Shown here one piece after another: positions 7,194-17,172 of a stretch of DNA of 35,105 nt (positions are counted from its first letter, which is position 1; each line of letters begins with the position of its first letter). Source of the stretch: an uncultured Collinsella sp. (GTDB taxonomy: Bacteria > Actinomycetota > Coriobacteriia > Coriobacteriales > Coriobacteriaceae); contig UQPY01000019.1 in assembly GCA_900542965.1 (NCBI GenBank), forward strand, positions 1 through 35,105, read 5' to 3'. The notes under the pieces were generated by a model. The model was not told the origin of the DNA and did not search any database. It was given only the letters and a program-made list of their open reading frames with translations. The position numbers and the translations under genes were made by a program.

Positions 7194-7194
7194 G

Positions 7195-9246
<2,052 letters not shown>

Positions 9247-9795
9247 TGTGTAACCACGCTCCTAGTTACGTGTAATGCGGCGCTCTCTCACACCGCTGCT
9301 TATTGAATTCTTGAATTTTCGGCTTGCACTACCGGCTTCTTCCGTTCTTCACCACACGTTGGTGCAGGGAAAAACGTTTGTCCACCTTGGAACTGCAACC
9401 CAAACCCAAGATTTCACCCGTTTGAGAAGGATAACATAGCCACCCCCTTCATCAGGGCTGTTATATGTTTCTTTTTTTATACCATTAGGGCGTTTTTAAC
9501 AAATCCGCAGGAAATGCGAGCACAAACAACTACCGTTCACCGATTTGTTTAGTTTTTTTCCTTGCCTTTGTACGACGTTCACTCTAGCTGTTATGCCAGC
9601 TTTAGCAGGGTAAAGTACCTCTGAGTAGGCTTAGGACATGCCCAACGATCTGCCCCTAACTTTGTTGGTACCGACGGTGTACGGAGATCGCCTAAAGGTA
9701 GTTTTCTAGGCATGACCCAAAAATCCACCGTATAGGGCGCGCGTGCAAGGGTATCATCTTTCACCGAAAATAGTTTCTAGTGTTAGGGGTTTTCG
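9247..9795. promoter_or_regulatory. 549-bp divergent intergenic region between pflB and marR
   Basis: No credible gene is present. The middle (about 9460-9570) is AT-rich, with T-runs and TATA-like stretches, and probably holds the pflB promoter, giving pflB a long leader of roughly 200-250 bases. I looked for FNR- or Rex-type palindromes expected for a fermentation gene and found only an isolated TTAACAAA half-site near 9496. The right end holds the marR palindrome, listed separately. Confidence 0.45.
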
Positions 9796-9807
9796 GTGGA
9801 AGATACC
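9750..9807. promoter_or_regulatory. Palindrome overlapping the marR ribosome site and start codon
   Basis: GGTATC-N6-CACCGAAAA (9750-9770) mirrors TTTTCGGTG-N3-GATACC (9790-9807) across a 19-base spacer. The right arm runs over the GTG start (9796) and the first codons, and the spacer contains the AGGGG ribosome site. MarR regulators commonly bind such palindromes at their own promoters, so autorepression of the marR-ABC operon is likely. An RNA hairpin masking the ribosome site is the alternative. Confidence 0.6.
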
Positions 9808-10245
9808 GATTTCCGTGAACTTGGACGTCAGCTCCTTACCGAGTTTGGCAGCATGCATCAGCGCATTTCGCGCTTTGCGGACAAAGCCCTCGGTGGCGAG
9901 ATGGCCGTCATGCGCGCCCTCATACTCGCTGGCGGTTCGCTCACGCCGAGCGAACTCGCTAATCGCGCCTGGGTCTCGAGCGCCCGCATCGCCAATATTC
10001 TGCGCGCCCTCGAGGCCAAGGGCTGGGTTGAGCGCGAGCACTCAAAAACCGACCGTCGTCGCGTACACGTCACAGTGACCGACAAGGGATTCCAGGACCT
10101 CGAAATCAAACGTCGGGAATTCGAGGACCGCACCACGGCTTTCCTCGAGCAGCTCGGCGAAACAGATACCCAAGAGATGGTGCGTCTTCTAAGGCGTGCC
10201 AACGAAATTATCGACCGCAATCAAGAAAGGAGAGATGCCGAGTGA
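9796..10245 (+). CDS. MarR family transcriptional regulator of the ABC exporter operon
   Basis: A 149-residue MarR protein. The winged helix is clear at about residues 52-100: LTPSELANRAWVSSARIANI (recognition region) followed by LRALEAKGWVEREHSKTDRR, the wing DRRRVHVTVTDKG with the family D-x-R-R signature. Helices at both ends would form the dimer. The start is GTG at 9796 with AGGGG six bases upstream. It overlaps the first ABC gene by four bases (GTGA), so the three genes form one operon. Such regulators usually release DNA when they bind the exported drug or a phenolic ligand; the ligand here is unknown. Confidence 0.93.
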   Translation: MEDTDFRELGRQLLTEFGSMHQRISRFADKALGGEMAVMRALILAGGSLTPSELANRAWVSSARIANILRALEAKGWVEREHSKTDRRRVHVTVTDKGFQDLEIKRREFEDRTTAFLEQLGETDTQEMVRLLRRANEIIDRNQERRDAE

Positions 10246-12611
10246 GGATTCTCAAGCTCTTTAAAAAACATGTCCTGGCACTGTTCGCAGCTATCGTGCT
10301 TATCGTAATCAGCTGCAACGCCGATCTGGCGCTGCCTACCTATATGAGCGACATCGTCGACGTGGGCGTGCAGCAAGGCGGCATCGCCTCGCCCGTACCC
10401 GACACCATCCGCGCCGAATCGCTCGACGACCTTGAACTCTTTATGAGCACCAAGGACGCCAAAGCTGTGGAGGCCGTGTTTAGCAAGGCTGACAAAAATG
10501 GCATTCGAACGTATAAGGGTACCGAGGAAGAGCGTGCCGATGGAGGCAAGATTGCCGACATTATGAGCCTGCCCGAGACTGTCGTTCTTTCGCTCAACCA
10601 GGGCATTGACGCCAACTCTATGGGCGACATGATGGGTTCGTCCACCGAGGCAAGCGATGGCGGCGCCGCTCAGGCCATGCCCACCCCCGAGCAGATGGCG
10701 GCGATGACGCCCGAGCAGCTCGCCGAGATGCAGCAGAAGGCCGCAGCCGCGCAGAGCATGCAAAAGCAGATCGACGCCGACGGCGGCAAGATCACCATGA
10801 AGAGCCTGCGCCTAGGCGTTGAAGGCGGTCTTATCGATCAGGGCAAGCTCGTCGAGGGCGCCAACCAAATGGCGGACAAAATGGGCTCCATGTCGGGCTC
10901 CATCGTCACCCAGCGCGCCGTGAGCTATGTACAGGACGAGTACAAGGCACAGGGCATCGATCCCGCCGACGTGCAGAACGCCTACCTGAGCCACATGGCG
11001 ACCACGATGTTTGGGCTGTGCCTGGTGTCGCTCGTCGCCACCATTCTGACCGGTGCCGTGGCGTCGCGCACCGCCTGCTCCATCGCCCGCGACCTGCGCC
11101 GCGAGACCTTCAACAAGGTTATGCACTTCTCGCCGGCCGAGGTGGGCAAGTTTAGCCAGGCCTCGCTCATCACCCGCTGCACCAACGATATTCAGCAGAT
11201 CCAGATGGCCGCAACCCTGTTTATCCGCATGTGCCTGATGGCTCCCGTCATGGGCATCGTCGCCGTCATGCGCGTCCTGGCCAACCACACCGGCCTGGAG
11301 TGGACCATCGCCGTGGCCATCATCGCGGTCTCGGCCGTCGTCGGCGTGCTCATGGGCCTCACCATGCCCAAGTTCAAGAAGATGCAGAGCTTCGTGGACC
11401 GCGTGAACCTTACCGCCCGCGAGCTACTCGACGGCCTTATGCCCATCCGCTCGTTCAACCGCGAGGAGCATGAGCTCGAGCGTTTTGACAAGGCGTCGCT
11501 CGACCTGATGACCACGCAGCTCTACACCAACCGCGCCATGAGCTTTATGATGCCGCTCATGATGCTCGTCATGAACTGCATCACCGTGCTTATCGTCTGG
11601 TTTGGCGCGCAGGGCGTGTCCGACGGCGTGATGCAGGTCGGCAACATGATGGCGTTTATCTCCTACACCATGCAGATCGTCATGGCGTTTATGATCCTCA
11701 CCATGGTTTCGGTCATCCTGCCCCGTGCCGAGGTCGCGGCCGAGCGCGTGGAAGAGGTCATCACCTGCCCCACCAGCATCAACGACCCCGCCTCGCCCAA
11801 ACTGCCTGCCGCCAGCGCGCCGCGCGGTGAGCTCACTTTCCGCGACGTAAGCTTCCAGTATCCCGATGCCCGCGCCGACGTCATCAGCGGCGTGAACTTC
11901 ACCACGCATGCCGGTCAGATGCTCGGCATCATTGGCTCCACGGGCTCGGGCAAGTCCACGCTCGTGCAGCTGATTCCGCGCCTGTACGACATCACGGGCG
12001 GCAGCATTTCGCTCGACGGCATCGATGTGCGCGACATGACCCTTTCCGAGCTGCGCCGCCGCATTGGTTACATCCCGCAGCAGGGGCGCCTATTCTCGGG
12101 TACCGTCGAGAGCAACCTCAAGTTTGCCGGCGACATGGTAAGCGATGATGACATGCGCCAGGCCGCGCGCATCGCCCAAGCCGAGGACTTTATCGCCGAG
12201 CGCGAGGGCGGTTACGACTCCCCCATCAGCCAGGGTGGCTCCAATGTTTCGGGCGGTCAGCGCCAGCGTCTGGCCATCGCCCGCGCCCTGGCCAAGAAGC
12301 CCGAGGTCGTGGTGTTCGATGACTCGTTTAGCGCGCTTGACTACAAGACCGACGCGCGCCTGCGCGAGGAGCTCGCCAAAAATGTCACCGACGCCGCGCT
12401 CGTGGTCGTGGCCCAGCGCATCGCGACCATCATGCACGCCGACCAAATCATCGTGCTCGACGACGGCCACGTGGTGGGCACCGGTACGCACGAGGAGCTG
12501 CTGCGCAGCTGCCCGGCGTACCTGGAAATCGCACAGTCGCAGCTTTCCGCCAAGGAGCTGGGACTTACCCAAGAAGAGATTGCAGCCGTCATGGAAGGAG
12601 GCGAGCGCTAA
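10242..12611 (+). CDS. ABC exporter half-transporter, degenerate-site subunit with large extracellular insert
   Basis: A 789-residue fused permease/ATPase. The first membrane helix (about residues 9-27) is separated from the other five (from about 245) by some 215 hydrophilic residues containing Met/Gln/Ala-rich MPTPEQMAAMTPEQLAEMQQ-type coiled segments, predicted outside the cell. The NBD has Walker A GSTGSGKST (565-573) and signature VSGGQ, but Asp694 replaces the catalytic Glu after Walker B (VFDD) and Gln725 replaces the switch His (VVAQR). This is the degenerate pattern of heterodimeric exporters such as TM287/288 or BmrCD. The GTG start overlaps marR by four bases, and its TAA overlaps the next ATG by one. 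Substrate unknown. Confidence 0.92.
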   Translation: MRILKLFKKHVLALFAAIVLIVISCNADLALPTYMSDIVDVGVQQGGIASPVPDTIRAESLDDLELFMSTKDAKAVEAVFSKADKNGIRTYKGTEEERADGGKIADIMSLPETVVLSLNQGIDANSMGDMMGSSTEASDGGAAQAMPTPEQMAAMTPEQLAEMQQKAAAAQSMQKQIDADGGKITMKSLRLGVEGGLIDQGKLVEGANQMADKMGSMSGSIVTQRAVSYVQDEYKAQGIDPADVQNAYLSHMATTMFGLCLVSLVATILTGAVASRTACSIARDLRRETFNKVMHFSPAEVGKFSQASLITRCTNDIQQIQMAATLFIRMCLMAPVMGIVAVMRVLANHTGLEWTIAVAIIAVSAVVGVLMGLTMPKFKKMQSFVDRVNLTARELLDGLMPIRSFNREEHELERFDKASLDLMTTQLYTNRAMSFMMPLMMLVMNCITVLIVWFGAQGVSDGVMQVGNMMAFISYTMQIVMAFMILTMVSVILPRAEVAAERVEEVITCPTSINDPASPKLPAASAPRGELTFRDVSFQYPDARADVISGVNFTTHAGQMLGIIGSTGSGKSTLVQLIPRLYDITGGSISLDGIDVRDMTLSELRRRIGYIPQQGRLFSGTVESNLKFAGDMVSDDDMRQAARIAQAEDFIAEREGGYDSPISQGGSNVSGGQRQRLAIARALAKKPEVVVFDDSFSALDYKTDARLREELAKNVTDAALVVVAQRIATIMHADQIIVLDDGHVVGTGTHEELLRSCPAYLEIAQSQLSAKELGLTQEEIAAVMEGGER

Positions 12612-14467
12612 TGGCAGACGAGACCAAGACCCAAATTCCCAAGCCCACCCGTCAGCGTGGACCCATGGGCCGCATGGGCGGCATGCGTCGCGGCGAAAAG
12701 GCCAAGGACTTTAAGGGCACCATGAGGCAGCTGCTCGGCTATATCGGCCAGCACAAGGTTGCCGTGTTTGTCGCCGTCGCCTTTGCCGTATGCTCGGTCA
12801 TCTTTAACATTGTGGGACCCAAGGTACTCGGCCAGGTTACGACCAAGCTGTTCGAAGGCCTGGTCGCCAAGGTCAACGGCACCGGCGACGTTGACTTTGA
12901 CTGGATCGCCAAGACGCTCGGCTTTTTGCTCTGCCTGTATCTGGCGAGCTCTGTCTGCAGCCTCATCCAAGGCTGGCTCATGACCGGTGTCACGCAAAAG
13001 ATTTGCTACCGCATGCGCAAGGAGATCGCCGCCAAGATTGCCGTCGTGCCGATGAGCTACTTCAACGGTCACAGCAAGGGCGATGTGCTCAGCCGCATCA
13101 CCAACGACGTCGATACGCTCGGCCAGTCGCTCAACCAGAGCGTGACGCAGCTTATTACGTCCGTCACGCAGATTATCGGCGTGCTCGTCATGATGTTGTC
13201 GATCAGCCTGCCGCTCACCGGCGTCACCGTGCTCACGCTGCCGGCCGCCGCGATTATCTTGATGGTGATGATTCACTTCTCGCAGCCGTACTTCCGCGAG
13301 CAGCAGCAGGTCCTGGGCGCCGTCAACGGCATTATCGAGGAGGACTTTGCCGGCCAGAACGTCATTCAGGTGTTCGACCGCGCCGAGGCCTCGATCGAAG
13401 AGTTCGACCGTCAAAACGACCGTCTCTTTATTAGTGGCTGGCGCTCGCAGTTCCTGTCGGGCCTGATGATGCCGCTTATGAGCTTGGTGGGTAACATGGG
13501 CTACGTGGGCGTCGTCGTCGTGGGTGCGCAGCTCGCGCTGACCGGCAATGCCACGCCCGGCGACATTCAGAGCTTTATCCAGTACGTTCGCAACTTTACG
13601 CAGCCCGTGCAGCAGCTGGGCAACGTGAGCAACACGATGCAGTCGATGGCCGCTGCCACCGAGCGCGTCTTTGAGTTCCTGGCCGCGCCCGAGGAGGAGC
13701 AGAAGGCCGACGCGCAGATTCCCGAGAAGCGCCCCGGCCACGTGGAGTTTGACCATGTCAAGTTTGGCTACACGCCCGACAAGACCATCATCCACGACTT
13801 TAGCTGCGAGGCGCAGCCCGGCCAGACCATCGCCATCGTCGGCCCCACCGGCGCCGGCAAGACCACGCTCATTAAGCTGCTGCAGCGCTTTTACGACGTG
13901 GACGGCGGTTCGCTGCGCGTCGAGGGTGTCGACGTGCGAGACTGGGATCGCGCGGCGCTGCGCGGCGAGTTTGCTATGGTGCTGCAGGATACCTGGCTGT
14001 TTAACGGCACCATCCGCGAGAACATCCGCTACGGACGCCCCGATGCAAGCGATGCCGAGGTCGAAGCCGCTGCACGCGCCGCACGCTGCGATCACTTTAT
14101 CCATACGCTCGCCGGCGGCTACGACTTTATGATTAACGAGGAGGGCACCAACCTGTCGCAGGGTCAGCGCCAGCTCGTGACCATCGCTCGTGCCATTTTG
14201 GCCGACCGCCCGGCGCTGATTCTGGACGAGGCGACCTCCAACGTGGACACCCGCACCGAGGAGCTCATTCAGCGCGCCATGGATGCACTGATGCAGGGCC
14301 GCACCAGCTTTGTCATCGCACATCGCCTGTCCACGATCCGAAACGCCGACGTGATCTTGGTAATTCGTGACGGCGACATCGTCGAGAAGGGCACGCACGA
14401 CGAGCTGCTCGCCCAAGGCGGCTTCTACGCCGACCTGTACAACTCGCAGTTCGACGAGGCGGCGTAA
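12611..14467 (+). CDS. ABC exporter half-transporter, catalytic subunit
   Basis: A 618-residue permease/ATPase with six membrane helices (about residues 45-330) and a canonical NBD: Walker A GPTGAGKTT (411-419), Walker B with Asp539-Glu540 in LILDEATSNVD, and switch His571 in VIAHRLSTI. The signature reads LSQGQ where LSGGQ is usual. The N-terminus is rich in Gly, Met and Arg. It pairs with the 10242-12611 protein, whose site is degenerate, giving one consensus and one degenerate ATP site. The ATG overlaps the previous stop codon (TAATG), so the two are coupled. It is followed by a strong terminator. Confidence 0.93.
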   Translation: MADETKTQIPKPTRQRGPMGRMGGMRRGEKAKDFKGTMRQLLGYIGQHKVAVFVAVAFAVCSVIFNIVGPKVLGQVTTKLFEGLVAKVNGTGDVDFDWIAKTLGFLLCLYLASSVCSLIQGWLMTGVTQKICYRMRKEIAAKIAVVPMSYFNGHSKGDVLSRITNDVDTLGQSLNQSVTQLITSVTQIIGVLVMMLSISLPLTGVTVLTLPAAAIILMVMIHFSQPYFREQQQVLGAVNGIIEEDFAGQNVIQVFDRAEASIEEFDRQNDRLFISGWRSQFLSGLMMPLMSLVGNMGYVGVVVVGAQLALTGNATPGDIQSFIQYVRNFTQPVQQLGNVSNTMQSMAAATERVFEFLAAPEEEQKADAQIPEKRPGHVEFDHVKFGYTPDKTIIHDFSCEAQPGQTIAIVGPTGAGKTTLIKLLQRFYDVDGGSLRVEGVDVRDWDRAALRGEFAMVLQDTWLFNGTIRENIRYGRPDASDAEVEAAARAARCDHFIHTLAGGYDFMINEEGTNLSQGQRQLVTIARAILADRPALILDEATSNVDTRTEELIQRAMDALMQGRTSFVIAHRLSTIRNADVILVIRDGDIVEKGTHDELLAQGGFYADLYNSQFDEAA

Positions 14468-14494
14468 AACCGGCGGCAAACAACCGCAATACCC

Positions 14495-14532
14495 AAAAAC
14501 GGGGGCGCAGAATGAACTGTGCCCCCGTTTTT
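14495..14532 (+). terminator. Rho-independent terminator of the marR-ABC operon
   Basis: AAAAACGGGGGC (14495-14506) pairs with GCCCCCGTTTTT (14521-14532), and the U-run is part of the second arm and continues as GTT. It lies 27 bases past the stop codon. The A-run on the other side makes it potentially bidirectional. Confidence 0.9.
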
Positions 14533-14592
14533 GTTCTGCGGCCCTCGAACCGCCTCCCCCGGGACCTGATTAACGGCCTCCCTCAAGGCCCC

Positions 14593-14821
14593 GTGGACAA
14601 AAAATGGCAAATATGAGTACTGTCACCTTTTTAGTAACAGCCAAAACTGCCCCAAACGACCTCTTTGCGGCCTAGATATGCCTTCAAATTGATCAAAATG
14701 CCCGGTGCATGCTTCTGTGTGCCAACGTTAATGAACATATTTACTGTTGTGTCTATTATCTTGTAAGATCAATATGATACTACGCTAGCAACAGTACTCA
14801 TATTTGCCATTTTTTGTCCAC
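14593..14821. mobile_element. MITE-like element with perfect 31-bp terminal inverted repeats
   Basis: The 31 bases starting GTGGACAAAAAATGG (14593-14623) are exactly complementary to 14791-14821. The 229-bp unit has no credible reading frame and is clearly more AT-rich than its surroundings. Imperfect pairing continues a few bases outside (CCC/GGG). I see no clear target duplication. The inner sequence has a smaller hairpin-like CTGT.AC/GT.ACAG pair at 14620-14640. Known pattern: short, gene-free, AT-rich units with long terminal repeats are typical non-autonomous transposable elements. No transposase is nearby. Confidence 0.65.
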
Positions 14822-14888
14822 AGGGTATGCCGCAGAAGATCCAACTTGCTCCAGCGTGCCGTACGCTGGCCCTCCCCTTCCGGCAAGC

Positions 14889-14930
14889 GCCGACATTTCC
14901 CCAGATAAAACCGACCAAAATAAACCTGTC
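14889..14930 (-). repeat. 42-bp dispersed repeat, copy A
   Basis: Read on the minus strand this begins GACAGGTTTATTTTGG and matches 38 of 42 positions of the plus-strand stretch 21093-21134. In both copies the repeat is followed by a GC-rich hairpin (here CCAGCGT/ACGCTGG at 14851-14869). It lies 104 bp upstream of the DAHP synthase gene. The gap 14822-15034 otherwise holds an AAACCTG/CAGGTTT pair (14922-14928, 14940-14946) and the DAHP synthase ribosome site. I see no T-box or trp-type leader. Confidence 0.6.
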
Positions 14931-15034
14931 CCTTTTCGGCAGGTTTCACTTGCACTTTAGCGTGCGACAGCGGATAATGCCGAGCATTCGAGAATTCGCC
15001 AATTGTTGCCGTTAATTGATAAAGGAGGCCCCAT

Positions 15035-16066
15035 ATGGCCATGGAATTCAAGCGCAGGTTGCCGATCCCCATGGAGATCCGCGAGGAAATGCCGCTTTCC
15101 GCCGAGCTTACCGCCAAAAAGCAGGCATTCGACGCCGAGGTCGCCAAGGTCTTTACCGGCGAGGACGCACGCAAAGCGCTCATCATCGGCCCGTGCTCTG
15201 CCGACCGCGAGGACTCGGTGCTTGAGTACATGAACCGACTGGCCAAGGTCGCCGAAGAGGTCAAGGACAAGCTCATCATCATTCCGCGTGTCTACACCAA
15301 CAAGCCGCGCACCAAGGGCACCGGCTACAAGGGTCTGCTGCACAACCCCGACCCCGAGGCGCCCGATGACCTGCTCGAAGGCGTCAAGGCCATCCGCCAC
15401 ATGCACCTGCGCGTCATCGAGGAGACCGGTTTCTTTACCGCCGACGAGATGCTCTACCCGTCCAACTACCAGTACCTCGTCGACCTGCTGAGCTACGTTG
15501 CCGTGGGCGCGCGCTCGGTCGAGAATCAGGAGCATCGCCTGGTGTCGAGCGGCATTTCGGTGCCCGTCGGCATGAAAAACCCCACCGCCGGTTCCACCAC
15601 CGTCATGCTCAACTCCATCTACGCCGCCCAGGCACATCAGAGCTTCATCTTCCGCAACTGGGAGGTTGAGTGCGACGGTAACCCGCTCGCGCACGCCGTC
15701 ATGCGTGGCTACATCGGTCTCGACGGTCGCACCTACCCCAATTACCACTACGAGCACCTGGAGCGCCTGGCCGAGCGCTACACCGAGCACGCCGGCTACG
15801 CCAACCCGGCAGCGGTCATCGACTGCAACCACGACAACTCGGGCAAGCGCCCGCTGGAGCAGTACCGCATTTGCAAGGAGGTGCTCGACAGCTGCCGCCG
15901 CAACGAGTCCATCTCCAAGCTGGTCAAGGGCTTTATGATCGAGTCCTACCTGGAGGATGGCAATCAGCCAGTCGATGGCGGCGTCTTTGGCAAGTCGATC
16001 ACCGACCCGTGCCTGGGCTGGGAAAAGACCGACTACCTCATCCACGAGATCGCAGAGCGGGTTTAG
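15035..16066 (+). CDS. aroG: 3-deoxy-7-phosphoheptulonate (DAHP) synthase, class I AroF/G/H type
   Basis: A 343-residue enzyme condensing phosphoenolpyruvate and erythrose-4-phosphate, the first step of aromatic amino acid synthesis. Signatures: IIGPCSADRED, RVYTNKPRTKGTGYKGL (PEP and metal site), ETGFFTADEML, the YVAVGARSVENQEHR segment, and VGMKNPTAGS, then IDCNHDNSGK. These are the class I alpha motifs of the E. coli AroF/G/H group. The ATG at 15035 has AAGGAGG upstream. The gene stands alone, and a structured repeat starts one base after its stop codon. Which of the three isozyme types it resembles in feedback control cannot be read from sequence with confidence. Confidence 0.93.
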   Translation: MAMEFKRRLPIPMEIREEMPLSAELTAKKQAFDAEVAKVFTGEDARKALIIGPCSADREDSVLEYMNRLAKVAEEVKDKLIIIPRVYTNKPRTKGTGYKGLLHNPDPEAPDDLLEGVKAIRHMHLRVIEETGFFTADEMLYPSNYQYLVDLLSYVAVGARSVENQEHRLVSSGISVPVGMKNPTAGSTTVMLNSIYAAQAHQSFIFRNWEVECDGNPLAHAVMRGYIGLDGRTYPNYHYEHLERLAERYTEHAGYANPAAVIDCNHDNSGKRPLEQYRICKEVLDSCRRNESISKLVKGFMIESYLEDGNQPVDGGVFGKSITDPCLGWEKTDYLIHEIAERV

Positions 16067-16067
16067 A

Positions 16068-16233
16068 GTTACGGCGTTTTACCAAACGCCGTAACCGGCC
16101 GACGCTGCAAACCCGCCAGAGCGGCAATCTGCCTTTCAGCTTCGACGGCATGACCAAAAGGTCAATGCCGCCTCGCTTCAAGGCACCTTGCTCGCTCTGG
16201 CGGATTTTCGCTGACGTTTTTCTGCCAGCGTCG
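16068..16233 (+). repeat. Structured 3' element, copy A (hairpin plus closed multi-stem tail)
   Basis: It starts one base after the aroG stop codon with a 12-bp hairpin (16068-16079 and 16084-16095, loop TACC). A larger fold follows: CGACGCTG (16100-16107) pairs with CAGCGTCG (16226-16233), and CCGCCAGAGCG (16113-16123) pairs with CGCTCTGGCGG (16193-16203). A GGCATGACC/GGTC-GCC hairpin lies inside. The first 60-80 bases align without gaps to 35019-35105, with compensating stem changes. It may act as terminator, 3' UTR structure or small RNA. Confidence 0.7.
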
Positions 16234-16267
16234 TTGCCAAAGCTGGCACTTGGGGACGCTCCTTTTG

Positions 16268-16329
16268 GGGTAGTCGTTGGAGACGCTCTTGTTTGACTAG
16301 TCTTTTAAGAACGTCCCCAATGACTACCC
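16268..16329. repeat. 18-bp inverted repeat after the aroG element
   Basis: GGGTAGTCGTTGGAGACG (16268-16285) mirrors CGTCCCCAATGACTACCC (16312-16329) with 16 of 18 matches and a spacer holding the palindrome GACTAGTC. It is distinct from the structure at 16068-16233. Between it and the acetyltransferase gene only the promoter and ribosome site of that gene are expected. Confidence 0.55.
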
Positions 16330-16445
16330 AATTGCCACCTCTCCGTCCCCGAGGTATCGGGGCTCGTCTGCCGAATGATTGATGCGGGCGCCCTGCGGCC
16401 ATGTCACACTCAGAAGTGGCCTGACCCAACTTGGAAGGAGCCCCC

Positions 16446-17090
16446 ATGAGCCTTGACAACGTAACTCTGCGTGCCGCCACGCTCGATGACCTAGCCGGCA
16501 TCGCCGCCATCTACAACCAGCTGTGGTGCAACACGCTGCGCAACCGAGGCGACGTCGAAGCCGCCGATTTCTGCGCGCGCTTTAACATCGCCATGCAGCT
16601 GCAGCGCTCCCCCATCGCGCTCGTTGCCGAAGCTGAAGGCCGCATCATCGCCGCTTGCTGCATCGGCATCTTCGAAGACGGCAAACCACGCACCAATCCC
16701 ACGTGGGAGCCCTGCTACAACGAGATGTTCGCCCAGGCAACCGAGATGGCAAAGACCGCCGATGCCAAGCTCGAAGGCTCGCTCTTTGGCGATAGCCGCG
16801 AGAAGGCAACAGCCGACCGCTTTGCCGCCACGGGCAACGAATATGCCCAGGGCCAGCTCAACCTGATCATCATCGTGCCCGAGTGGCAGGGCAAGGGGCT
16901 CGGCCGTGCGCTCATCGACCTTGCGCGCGCCGAACTCGCCACAGCCGGGTGCACCAAATTCTTCCTGATGAGCGACTGCAACTCCGATTGGCAGTTCTAC
17001 GAGCACCTCAACATGAAGCGCATCCTAGAGGACCACAGCCAAGACACCGGTGACGGCTTTATCGTCTACATGTACGGCGGCACGCTCTAA
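16446..17090 (+). CDS. GNAT family N-acetyltransferase
   Basis: A 214-residue protein of the Gcn5-related acetyltransferase fold, which moves an acetyl group from acetyl-CoA to an amine. The N-terminus VTLRAATLDDLAGIAAIYNQ is a usual GNAT beginning, and the acetyl-CoA loop is IIIVPEWQGKGLGRALID (Q-x-x-G-x-G) at about residues 143-160. The insertion at residues 80-130 (FEDGKPRTNPTWEPC onward) makes it longer than a minimal GNAT. The ATG at 16446 follows GGAAGGAG; a TTG five codons earlier overlaps that site and is less likely. The substrate cannot be inferred. Confidence 0.88.
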   Translation: MSLDNVTLRAATLDDLAGIAAIYNQLWCNTLRNRGDVEAADFCARFNIAMQLQRSPIALVAEAEGRIIAACCIGIFEDGKPRTNPTWEPCYNEMFAQATEMAKTADAKLEGSLFGDSREKATADRFAATGNEYAQGQLNLIIIVPEWQGKGLGRALIDLARAELATAGCTKFFLMSDCNSDWQFYEHLNMKRILEDHSQDTGDGFIVYMYGGTL

Positions 17091-17172
17091 GTACCCCTTC
17101 AATCAAGGCGAGCCGGGCACCCGGCCCTTGGCCTCTGCCCAGGAATAACCCAGGGGGCCGGACCGCCCGTCC

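Noticed and set aside
9247..9795. FNR or Rex binding site controlling pflB
   Set aside because: Only a lone TTAACAAA half-site was found; no palindrome of either type could be supported.
12608..14479. Long open frame on the minus strand opposite the second ABC subunit (about 620 codons)
   Set aside because: Same shadow effect over a high-GC gene with all ABC motifs on the plus strand; composition is low-complexity and no ribosome site is apparent.
14822..15034. T-box or trp-type attenuator before DAHP synthase
   Set aside because: No T-box sequence, no leader peptide with aromatic codons and no terminator with U-run was found; only a dispersed repeat and short stems.
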